Below, piece after piece: positions 1-8,764 of a DNA stretch of 29,658 nucleotides. Within the stretch, counting starts at the first letter, position 1, and the number at the start of each line of letters is the position of its first letter. A program made the translations under genes and the position numbers. The notes under the pieces are model-generated. The model did not search any database and was not told the DNA's origin. It saw only the letters and a program-made list of their open reading frames with translations. This DNA comes from Pseudomonadota bacterium (GTDB lineage: Bacteria > Pseudomonadota > Gammaproteobacteria > Burkholderiales > Burkholderiaceae_C): assembly GCA_023442945.1 (NCBI GenBank), contig JAEZWW010000052.1, positions 1 through 29,658 on the forward strand. Reading direction: 5' to 3'.

Positions 1-33
1 CCCCCCCCCCCCCCGCCCCCCGCGGGGGGGGCC
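1..33. other. low-complexity G/C sequence end
   Basis: The first 33 bases are almost pure runs of C followed by G. They sit where the TrbL coding sequence should continue, and the last 31 bases of the window look the same. Read as coding they would give only Pro and Gly residues. I treat this as an assembly or read-end artefact, not as biology. Confidence 0.7.
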
Positions 34-87
34 GGCGACGGTGGCGGCTCGGGGCAAGGCCCGAGCCTGCGCGGCTCCGACGACTAA
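1..87 (+). CDS. trbL: TrbL C-terminal end (partial)
   Basis: Frame 1 is open to a TAA at 85-87 and ends with a Gly/Ser-rich tail finishing in LRGSDD. It lies 24 bases upstream of trbF. In IncP and Tn4371-type conjugation operons the gene before trbF is trbL, which encodes the large polytopic membrane protein of the mating-pair channel (VirB6-like). Only the last ~18 residues (from about base 34) are believable, because the first 33 bases are homopolymer. The identity rests on gene order and the low-complexity tail, not on a recognisable domain. Confidence 0.5.
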   Translation, partial: PPPPPPPAGGAGDGGGSGQGPSLRGSDD

Positions 88-111
88 AGCGATTCACAAG
101 GAGAACTGACC

Positions 112-816
112 ATGCGATTCAGAAAACCGCAGGTGCGCTACGCCGACACGCCGCAGCCTGCCACGCCGTACCAAGCTGCCGGCCAGGTGTGGGACGACCG
201 TATCGGAACGCCGCGCGTGCAGGCGAAGAACTGGCGGCTGATGGCCTTCGGCTGCCTCACGCTCGCGCTGTTGATGGCCGGCGGCCTGGTGTGGCGCTCG
301 GCGCAGTCCTTCGTGACGCCCTACGTCGTAGAGGTGGACAACGCGGGCCAAGTGCGCGCCGTGGGCGAAGCCGCCACGCCGTACCGGCCCAGCGATGCGC
401 AGACGGCGCACCACATCGCGCGCTTTGTCACGCTGGTTCGGTCGCTGTCCATCGACCCGATCGTGGTGCGGCAGAACTGGCTGGACGCCTACGACCACAC
501 CACAGACAAGGGTGCAGCCGTGCTCAACGACTACGCGCGTGTGAACGATCCGTTCGCGCGCATCGGCAAGGAGTCGGTGACGGTGCAGATCACCAGCGTC
601 GTGCGCGCCAGCGATACGTCTTTCAACGTGCGCTGGACGGAACGCCGCTACGTCAACGGCGCCGCGGCGGGCCTGGAGAGGTGGACGGCCGTGGTGTCCA
701 TCGTGCTCCAGCCGCCGCGCACCGAAGAACGCCTGCGCAAGAACCCCCTGGGCATCTACGTCAACGGCCTGTCGTGGAGCCGCGAACTGGATTCTTCCGA
801 AGGAGCCAAGCCATGA
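112..816 (+). CDS. trbF: conjugal transfer protein TrbF (VirB8-like)
   Basis: This 234-residue protein has a cytoplasmic N-terminus, one membrane segment at about residues 41-62 and a periplasmic domain, the layout of TrbF/VirB8 proteins. These are inner-membrane scaffold components of the type IV secretion channel used in conjugation. The stretch YVVEVDNAGQ just after the membrane segment and the RWTERRY and NPLGIYV stretches later match the TrbF family as I know it. The ATG at 112 is preceded by AAGGAG about 9 bases upstream. The stop overlaps the trbG start (ATGA at 813-816), which indicates translational coupling. It belongs to the trb operon at the end of an ICE. Confidence 0.93.
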   Translation: MRFRKPQVRYADTPQPATPYQAAGQVWDDRIGTPRVQAKNWRLMAFGCLTLALLMAGGLVWRSAQSFVTPYVVEVDNAGQVRAVGEAATPYRPSDAQTAHHIARFVTLVRSLSIDPIVVRQNWLDAYDHTTDKGAAVLNDYARVNDPFARIGKESVTVQITSVVRASDTSFNVRWTERRYVNGAAAGLERWTAVVSIVLQPPRTEERLRKNPLGIYVNGLSWSRELDSSEGAKP

Positions 817-1805
817 ATGATCTTTTCCGTAAATCCGCCTTGCCGGTGATCTTGCTTGCCCTGGCGGGCTGCGCCACGCAGGGCAAGCCACCGCCGACCA
901 TCTCGCTCGATGAGCCAGTGCAGGCCCAGCAGCTACCCGAGCCACCCGCGCCGGTGGAGGTGGTGGCGGTGCCCGAGGTGCTGCCGATGCCGGCGCAGTT
1001 GAAGCCATTGCCCGAAGCCGAGGACGCCAAGCCCACGCCGGAGCCAGCCGACGAGAAGGTGCGCGTCTCTCGGGCCAATGCCGAGGCGCGCGTCGCACCC
1101 ACGCGCGAGGGATACGTCAACGCGATTCAGGTGTGGCCGTTCACCGATGGCGCGCTCTACCAAGTCTATGCAGCCGTGGGCCGCGCGACCGTGATTTCGC
1201 TCCAGTCGGGCGAGGAGCTGGTGACGGTGGCCGCTGGCGATACCGTGCGCTGGATCGTGGGCGATACGTCGAGCGGCAGCGGTGCTGACCTGCGCGTCAA
1301 TGTGCTGGTCAAGCCGATCCGCTCGGGCCTCAAGACCAATCTCGTCATCACCACCAACCGCAGGACGTACCTGCTGGAGTTGGCTTCGACGGAAAAGACG
1401 TGGATGGCGTCGGCTTCTTGGGAGTATCCGCGTGACCGGATACTGGCCTTGCAGCGCCAGGCGCAGGCGGCCAGCGCCGCCGCGCCGGTGGACTCCGGCT
1501 TGTCGCTGGAAAACCTGCGCTTCCGCTACGCGGTCAGCGGTAGCAACCCGCCGTGGAAGCCGCTGCGCGCCTTCGACGACGGGCAGAAGGTCTATATCCA
1601 GTTCCCCGCCGGCATCGCGCAAGGCGAGCTGCCGCCGCTGTTCGTGATCGGGCCAGAAGGCGACGGGCAACTGGTCAACTACCGCTTCCGCTCGCCGTAC
1701 TACATCGTGGATCGGCTGTTCGGTGCCGCCGAACTGCGCCTGGGCGGGGACAAGGGCGACGTGGTGCGAATCGAGCGCACGGACGGCGTTGCACGGAGGA
1801 ACTGA
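813..1805 (+). CDS. trbG: conjugal transfer protein TrbG (VirB9-like lipoprotein)
   Basis: This 330-residue protein starts at the ATG overlapping the trbF stop, although the frame stays open far upstream. That start gives a clean lipoprotein signal: positively charged N-terminus, hydrophobic core ILLALAGC and a lipobox cysteine at about residue 21. A Pro/Glu-rich linker follows (about residues 40-85), then a VirB9/CagX-type domain with the typical end YYIVDRLFGAAELRLG. TrbG/VirB9 proteins form the outer-membrane core ring of the conjugation channel with TrbH- and TrbI-type partners. Here trbG is followed two bases later by trbI. Confidence 0.93.
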   Translation: MNDLFRKSALPVILLALAGCATQGKPPPTISLDEPVQAQQLPEPPAPVEVVAVPEVLPMPAQLKPLPEAEDAKPTPEPADEKVRVSRANAEARVAPTREGYVNAIQVWPFTDGALYQVYAAVGRATVISLQSGEELVTVAAGDTVRWIVGDTSSGSGADLRVNVLVKPIRSGLKTNLVITTNRRTYLLELASTEKTWMASASWEYPRDRILALQRQAQAASAAAPVDSGLSLENLRFRYAVSGSNPPWKPLRAFDDGQKVYIQFPAGIAQGELPPLFVIGPEGDGQLVNYRFRSPYYIVDRLFGAAELRLGGDKGDVVRIERTDGVARRN

Positions 1806-1807
1806 CC

Positions 1808-3085
1808 ATGAGCCAGGACGACACCCCCGACCTCGCCACGCCGCAGACGGGCAAGGTAGCGCCCGAGGCGGTGGCGCTGCGTGCCCAGCCGCGCCCGGTC
1901 ACGCGCCTGAACCGGCGCACGCTGGCCATCCTCGCCGGCGGCCTGTCGGTCGCCGTGCTCGGGGCCACGATCTGGTCATTGCAGCCGCAGCGGCGCGGGA
2001 CCAGCGAGCAGGCCGAGCTTTACAACGTCGATCGCGTCTCGAAGTCCGAAGGGCTGGATGCGCTGCCGACGGACTACTCGAAGCTGCCACCAGCCTTGCC
2101 GCCCGATGTGCCCGAGCTGGGGCCGCCGTTGCCCGGCGACCTTGGCCCGGCCATCGTCGCTTCGCAGCAGCCGGTGACACCGGGCTATTCGCCGCCAGGC
2201 CATGATCCTGAAGATGCCTTGCGCAAGGAGGCGGACGCGGCGGCGGCCTCGTCGGTGTTCTTCCGCTCGGGCGGCCAAGGGCAGACCGCCGCCACGGTCG
2301 CGCAGGCAGCGCCGGGGACTGCAAGCACGCTTGCGGCCTTCGATCCGCTCGCTGCTGGGCCTGCCTCGACGGCGGCCCAGCCCGCCGCCCCGCCCGCCGT
2401 GCAGAACCGGCAAGACCAGAAGGAGGCGTTCCTGAAAGCCGGTTCTACGGAAACCCGCAATTCCGGCAATCTGGCGCTGCCCGCGTCGCCTTATCAGGTG
2501 ATGGCCGGAACGGTGATCGCCGGCGCGCTGGTGACAGGCATCAAGTCGGACTTGCCGGGCGACGTGATCGGCACTGTGACGGAGCCGGTCTATGACACGG
2601 CCACCGGCAAGTTCCTGCTGATTCCCCAGGGGTCACGCATCCTCGGGCGCTACAACAGCCAGGTCAGCTACGGACAGAGCCGCGTGCAGGTGGTGTGGAA
2701 CCGGATCATCCTGCCCGACACGTCCTCGCTAACGCTCGACAACCTTGTCGGCACCGACCCGGCCGGCTACGCGGGCTTGGAGGATGACGTGGACTGGCAC
2801 TGGAACCGCATCTTTGCCGGTGCGGTGCTGACGACGCTGCTTGGCGTCGGCGCAGAGCTGGCCGCGCCGGAGACCCGCCAGGACGGCAACCGCATCGTCA
2901 TCGCCGGACGTGACAGCGCCCAGGACAGCATCAATCAGGTCGGGCAGGAGATCACCCGGCGCAATATGAATATCCAGCCGACGCTGACCAGCCGGCCCGG
3001 CCTGCCGGTTCGCATCATCGTCAACCGGGATCTGGTGCTGCGACCGTACCAGCCGCTGTTCTTCAATCGGGGAACTTCGCAATGA
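1808..3085 (+). CDS. trbI: conjugal transfer protein TrbI (VirB10-like)
   Basis: This 425-residue protein has a cytoplasmic N-terminus, a single membrane segment at about residues 38-57, a long Pro/Ala-rich periplasmic stretch (about 75-220) and a C-terminal beta-barrel domain typical of VirB10/TrbI. Recognisable blocks are VMAGTVIAGALVTGI, LIPQGSRILGRY and the closing PVRIIVNRDLVLRPY. TrbI spans from the inner membrane to the outer-membrane cap of the type IV channel. The ATG at 1808 follows an AGGA about 7 bases upstream and lies two bases after trbG. Its stop overlaps the start of the next gene, so trbF-trbG-trbI-DUF2274 reads as one transcript. Confidence 0.95.
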   Translation: MSQDDTPDLATPQTGKVAPEAVALRAQPRPVTRLNRRTLAILAGGLSVAVLGATIWSLQPQRRGTSEQAELYNVDRVSKSEGLDALPTDYSKLPPALPPDVPELGPPLPGDLGPAIVASQQPVTPGYSPPGHDPEDALRKEADAAAASSVFFRSGGQGQTAATVAQAAPGTASTLAAFDPLAAGPASTAAQPAAPPAVQNRQDQKEAFLKAGSTETRNSGNLALPASPYQVMAGTVIAGALVTGIKSDLPGDVIGTVTEPVYDTATGKFLLIPQGSRILGRYNSQVSYGQSRVQVVWNRIILPDTSSLTLDNLVGTDPAGYAGLEDDVDWHWNRIFAGAVLTTLLGVGAELAAPETRQDGNRIVIAGRDSAQDSINQVGQEITRRNMNIQPTLTSRPGLPVRIIVNRDLVLRPYQPLFFNRGTSQ

Positions 3086-3324
3086 GCACGACCAAGAAGC
3101 TGCGGCTCGGGCCACTGCCCAAGATCGAGAACGTCAAGCTGACATTTGCCTGCCCGGCCAGCTTGAAAGCCGACCTTGACCGCTACGCCGCGCTGCACGC
3201 GCAGGCATATGGCGAGGCGATCGATGCCGTGACGCTGATCCCGCACATGCTGGAGGCGTTCATGGCGGGGGATCGGGGATTCAAGCGCACACAGCCCAAG
3301 AACGGAAAAGCCGCCCCTGCGTGA
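3082..3324 (+). CDS. DUF2274 family protein at the end of the trb operon
   Basis: This 80-residue basic protein starts at an ATG overlapping the trbI stop (ATGA, 3082-3085). It matches the DUF2274 family, which is regularly found directly downstream of trbI in Tn4371-like and related conjugative elements. The N-terminal region LRLGPLPKIENVKLTF followed by a short helical segment resembles a ribbon-helix-helix-like fold, but no function is established. It is the last element gene on this strand. Its final codons lie inside a hairpin that appears to serve as terminator for the tRNA-Leu gene converging from the other strand. Confidence 0.85.
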   Translation: MSTTKKLRLGPLPKIENVKLTFACPASLKADLDRYAALHAQAYGEAIDAVTLIPHMLEAFMAGDRGFKRTQPKNGKAAPA

Positions 3325-3336
3325 ACAGGGGCGGCT
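3309..3336 (-). terminator. terminator of the element tRNA-Leu gene, inside the DUF2274 3' end
   Basis: A perfect 11-bp stem (3309-3319 with 3326-3336) encloses a 6-base loop that contains the DUF2274 stop codon. On the minus strand it is followed by TTTTCC, whereas on the plus strand no T-tract follows. The geometry fits rho-independent termination of the minus-strand tRNA-Leu transcript 7 bases beyond its CCA end. It would keep tRNA transcription from running antisense into the trb operon. Confidence 0.75.
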
Positions 3337-3342
3337 CTGGAT

Positions 3343-3659
3343 TGGTGCCCGAGGCCGGAATCGAACCGGCACGCCTTTCGGCGAGGGATTTTCTTACCAC
3401 TTCGACTTTCGCCGCCGCCCTGCTCAACGCAGGGCGTTCGTGGTCTGGAGCACGCCTTCACCATAGCCTTGCGGCCGTAGGTGCCCGCCGTCTGCTCTCT
3501 ACACCTTCCCAAGCGGCAGCTTGGGCTTGGCTCGGCGTTGGCTCGGGTGCAAGAGCATCCAGGGCGTTCGCCGACTTTGACGGGCTTCACTTCGGGCGTT
3601 TCCCCCCGAAGGCTCAAATTGTTCAAGTCCCTTGTGTCTACCGATTTCACCACTCGGGC
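3343..3659 (-). tRNA. tRNA-Leu(UAA) interrupted by a group I intron
   Basis: The exons are 3659-3625 and 3392-3343 on the minus strand. Spliced, they give a complete class II tRNA: acceptor stem GCCCGAG/CTCGGGC, D-arm, anticodon stem AGGGA/TCCCT around loop CTTAAAA (anticodon UAA), long variable arm CGCC-GAAA-GGCG, T-arm GCCGG/CCGGC and an encoded CCA. The intron sits after U34, the same site as in cyanobacterial tRNA-Leu(UAA) genes. The 5' exon differs at about six of 35 positions from the resident leu remnant 160 bases away, so it is a foreign gene and not a copy. It lies inside the ICE end, between the trb operon and the element boundary, in the same orientation as the resident tRNA operon. 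Confidence 0.93.
3393..3624 (-). ncRNA. group I self-splicing intron (tRNA-Leu type, 232 nt)
   Basis: The exon before it ends in U and the intron ends in G, as required for group I splicing. P1 forms between the exon end CUU and the guide GAG in TTTGAGCC, with the usual U-G pair at the splice site. Visible helices on the minus strand are P2 (CTTCGGG/CCCGAAG), P3 (GCCCGTC with GACGGCGGGC, bulged), P6 (CCCAAG/CTTGGG), P7 (GAGCA at 3493-3497 with TGCTC at 3448-3452), P8 (CACC/GGTG) and P9 (GCCCTGC/GCAGGGC). The core strings GAGCCAAGCC and GGAAGGTG match my memory of the Anabaena tRNA-Leu intron, so subgroup IC3 is likely. There is no room for a homing endonuclease gene. Confidence 0.92.
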
Positions 3660-3821
3660 GTAGTGCTCAACGCACTGAAAACACCTACCTCCATCTACTG
3701 GCGCCTAGCTGGCCCCTGGCCGTCAAGCCTAGCTGCAAAGCTACAGCTCGGATGCCCGCAAACTGTTGTCACTATTGACCTTCTGGCTCGGTAGTTCTAG
3801 CAGAAAGGACTTGACAAAACA
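3660..3821. other. terminal segment of the ICE between its tRNA-Leu gene and the junction
   Basis: This 162-base AT-richer stretch has no credible gene. It contains a 9-bp direct repeat GCCTAGCTG at 3703-3711 and 3727-3735, and an internal palindromic AGCTGCAAAGCTACAGCT at 3731-3748. Short direct repeats near an element end are typical of arm-type integrase binding sites, but no integrase gene lies in the window to support that. I see no convincing promoter for the downstream tRNA-Leu, which may be transcribed from the resident operon. Confidence 0.55.
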
Positions 3822-3833
3822 GATTTTAAGTCC
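3807..3833. other. putative attachment-site junction (att) in the tRNA-Leu anticodon arm
   Basis: On the minus strand the resident tRNA-Leu sequence runs through the anticodon loop GACTTAAAATC and then departs at 3821 from the expected stem completion (CGC). The junction is bracketed by an inverted repeat: GGACTT (minus-strand reading of 3828-3833) and AAGTCC (3807-3812), 15 bases apart. Tyrosine integrases commonly use tRNA anticodon arms with such inverted core sites. The exact crossover base cannot be fixed without the other element end. Confidence 0.65.
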
Positions 3834-3862
3834 GCTGTGTCTACCAGTTTCACCACCGGGGC
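3822..3862 (-). pseudogene. leuZ: 5' half of the resident tRNA-Leu(UAA) gene, cut in the anticodon arm
   Basis: Reading from 3862, the sequence gives the acceptor strand GCCCCGG, a Leu-type D-arm, the anticodon stem 5' strand GCGGA, the full loop CTTAAAA and only the first two bases of the stem 3' strand. The variable arm, T-arm and acceptor 3' strand are absent. It lies downstream of tRNA-Gly and tRNA-Cys in the same orientation, the order known from the E. coli glyW-cysT-leuZ operon, so it is the resident leuZ. It is truncated by the element. The missing 3' half should lie at the other element end, outside the window. Confidence 0.85.
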
Positions 3863-4006
3863 CAAACGTGCATTGTCGCACTCAATCCCTGCCTGGGCGC
3901 GTCGCACAGGCGCTGGCTGCGTCGCCCAAAAATCCCTGACGCGCACCATCGCACTTTCGCCTTGCCCACGCACAGCGCGGGCAGGGTCAGACAGCCAGAA
4001 GGGAGG

Positions 4007-4080
4007 TGGAGGCGCGATCCGGAGTCGAACCGGACTAGACGGATTTGCAATCCGTTGCATAACCGCTTTGCTATCGCGCC
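4007..4080 (-). tRNA. tRNA-Cys(GCA), copy 1
   Basis: A complete 74-nt tRNA with an encoded CCA: acceptor stem GGCGCGA/TCGCGCC, anticodon loop TTGCAAA with GCA, and T-arm GTCCGGTTCGACTCCGGAT. It is identical to the second tRNA-Cys at 4364-4437. It lies 26 bases beyond a strong hairpin and upstream of the truncated leuZ. About 144 bases without a gene separate it from leuZ. Confidence 0.97.
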
Positions 4081-4103
4081 GGGGTTGCGGACCCATTGGC
4101 CTG

Positions 4104-4137
4104 AAAAAAAAAGGAAGCGGATGCTTCCTTTTTTTGG
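4104..4137 (-). terminator. terminator-like hairpin between tRNA-Gly and tRNA-Cys (copy 1)
   Basis: The stem AAGGAAGC/GCTTCCTT (4111-4118 with 4123-4130) is flanked by an A-run and a T-run, so it looks like a bidirectional intrinsic terminator. It lies downstream of tRNA-Gly copy 1 and just upstream of tRNA-Cys copy 1 on the transcribed strand. A hairpin of the same design but different sequence sits at the same place in the other Gly-Cys unit. Confidence 0.75.
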
Positions 4138-4170
4138 GTGGTACCGGTCAGATCACCGGTACCGGGCGTT

Positions 4171-4246
4171 TGGAGCGGGAAACGAGGCTCGAACTCGCGA
4201 CCTCAACCTTGGCAAGGTTGCGCTCTACCAACTGAGCTATTCCCGC
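4171..4246 (-). tRNA. tRNA-Gly(GCC), copy 1
   Basis: A complete 76-nt tRNA with encoded CCA. The acceptor begins GCGGGAA, the anticodon loop reads TTGCCAA with GCC, and the T-loop is the canonical TTCGAGC. It has its own perfect TATAAT about 12 bases upstream, so it is probably expressed independently of the upstream unit. It is identical to copy 2 except for one base in the T-loop. Confidence 0.97.
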
Positions 4247-4258
4247 ATGGAACTCAAA

Positions 4259-4264
4259 ATTATA
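4259..4264 (-). promoter_or_regulatory. -10 box of the tRNA-Gly copy 1 promoter
   Basis: The minus strand reads TCGGTTATAATTTTGAG, giving a perfect TATAAT 12 bases before the tRNA-Gly 5' end. No clear -35 hexamer is found at 17-18 bases. The region resembles the promoter of the other unit (shared AGCGCT and TCGGTTATA-like strings), as expected from the duplication. Confidence 0.55.
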
Positions 4265-4363
4265 ACCGAAAACCAAGCGCTGATTTTCGGCACCGTCGTC
4301 GGCATCCCCACCTCCTGGCTGATACCGGACCAATCGCTTTCGATCCGATTCACTGCGAAAAGA

Positions 4364-4437
4364 TGGAGGCGCGATCCGGAGTCGAACCGGACTAGACGGA
4401 TTTGCAATCCGTTGCATAACCGCTTTGCTATCGCGCC
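4364..4437 (-). tRNA. tRNA-Cys(GCA), copy 2
   Basis: A 74-nt tRNA identical base for base to tRNA-Cys copy 1 (4007-4080), with an encoded CCA and anticodon GCA. It follows tRNA-Gly copy 2 and a terminator-like hairpin 15 bases upstream. Together they form the second copy of a duplicated Gly-Cys unit. Confidence 0.97.
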
Positions 4438-4452
4438 GCAGATGCCCTGACG

Positions 4453-4480
4453 AAAAAGGGAAGCCAGAGCTTCCCTTTTT
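4453..4480 (-). terminator. terminator-like hairpin between tRNA-Gly and tRNA-Cys (copy 2)
   Basis: AAAAAGGGAAGC (4453-4464) pairs with GCTTCCCTTTTT (4469-4480) around a 4-base loop, a strong intrinsic-terminator shape in both directions. tRNA-Cys copy 2 starts only 15 bases further on the transcribed strand, with no promoter visible between. Cys expression may therefore depend on readthrough or RNA processing. Confidence 0.75.
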
Positions 4481-4515
4481 GGCTGCTCCCGGCTTGGTGA
4501 ACCGGATGCAATGTC

Positions 4516-4591
4516 TGGAGCGGGAAACGAGGCTCGATCTCGCGACCTCAACCTTGGCAAGGTTGCGCTCTACCAACTGAGCTATTCCCGC
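4516..4591 (-). tRNA. tRNA-Gly(GCC), copy 2, with T54A T-loop
   Basis: A 76-nt tRNA identical to copy 1 except for one base. The T-loop reads ATCGAGC instead of TTCGAGC, so position 54, almost always T in bacterial elongator tRNAs, is A. The normal U54-A58 reverse-Hoogsteen pair could not form, which may reduce folding or stability. All stems, anticodon GCC and CCA are intact. It is the first gene after the promoter at 4608-4637. Confidence 0.93.
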
Positions 4592-4607
4592 ACTGCAAGC
4601 CTTAGAT

Positions 4608-4637
4608 TCTATACCGAGAATTCAGCGCTTCGATCAA
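4608..4637 (-). promoter_or_regulatory. sigma-70 promoter of the Gly-Cys tRNA operon
   Basis: The minus strand has -35 TTGATC (4632-4637) and -10 TATAGA (4608-4613) with an 18-base spacer, ending 16 bases before tRNA-Gly copy 2. It is the only complete sigma-70 promoter I see upstream of the tRNA cluster. The -35 overlaps the foot of the hairpin downstream of lon. Confidence 0.65.
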
Positions 4638-4666
4638 GTGGCGCAAAAATTTTTCCGCGCCACTTG
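4635..4666 (-). terminator. hairpin downstream of lon with A5T5 loop
   Basis: CAAGTGGCGC (4635-4644) pairs perfectly with GCGCCACTTG (4657-4666). The loop contains AAAAATTTTT. It starts 17 bases beyond the lon stop. The T-tract is inside the loop rather than after the stem, so it is not a textbook terminator, but its position suggests it ends lon transcription. Confidence 0.45.
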
Positions 4667-4682
4667 CTTCGCTGCCTTCACC

Positions 4683-7124
<2,442 letters not shown>

Positions 7125-7255
7125 GAATGATCCTTCGGGTGATTCGCCAGTAAATGGCTGCTCAGGCGCTATTTTCAACCCAGCGGCGCGGCGGCCGCTC
7201 GGGGCAGACCCTTGGCGCCGGGTCCTGGCGTGCGGCCCAGCGATGGGCTGCAACA

Positions 7256-7312
7256 AAATGCTACATTATTGGTAGCTGGCCGCGCAGGTGGTTCTAGGGC
7301 CAGACCGCGAAA
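7256..7312 (+). repeat. dispersed ~60-bp repeat, copy A
   Basis: It carries the family core GTAGCTGGCCGCGCAG followed by TCTAGGGCCAGA, in the 217-base gap between clpX and lon. It is somewhat diverged from the consensus (TTATTGGTAGC instead of TTTTGATAGC). The rest of that gap holds no gene or clear terminator. Confidence 0.8.
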
Positions 7313-7341
7313 TCGTTCCGAATTCGCGGTGCCGATGTCGC

Positions 7342-8607
<1,266 letters not shown>

Positions 8608-8664
8608 TGAATGTCAGTTTCATGTTGAAGCGGCCCATGATAACCAAATCATGCACCGCGCCAG

Positions 8665-8692
8665 AAAACCCCGTTGCCCGTGGGCAACGGGG
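8665..8692 (-). terminator. terminator between clpP and clpX
   Basis: An 11-bp perfect stem CCCCGTTGCCC/GGGCAACGGGG (8669-8679 with 8682-8692) is followed on the minus strand by TTTTCTGG. It can terminate or attenuate transcription from clpP before clpX. Confidence 0.65.
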
Positions 8693-8764
8693 GTGAAACG
8701 GCCTCGCAAACCGCGCCGGCCGCACGCGGGCCGTGCAGGCCCACCGCGCCGCGGTGCGCGCCGG

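Noticed and set aside
3343..3346. ICE integration at the 3' end of the intron-containing tRNA-Leu
   Set aside because: The terminator for this tRNA lies within the DUF2274 gene and a separate truncated resident leu gene marks the junction at 3822, so the split tRNA belongs to the element.
3343..3659. Reading the split tRNA-Leu as a tRNA broken by an insertion
   Set aside because: The insert has group I splice-site bases and core helices, and the joined exons give a perfect tRNA, so an intron is the better explanation.
3321..3794. Plus-strand open frames over the tRNA-Leu and intron region
   Set aside because: They run antisense through tRNA exons and intron helices and have no ribosome-binding site or family resemblance. 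They are not an intron-encoded endonuclease.
3837..4576. Open frames across the Gly-Cys tRNA cluster on both strands
   Set aside because: They are translations of tRNA sequences, and the repeated peptide blocks just reflect the duplicated tRNA units.
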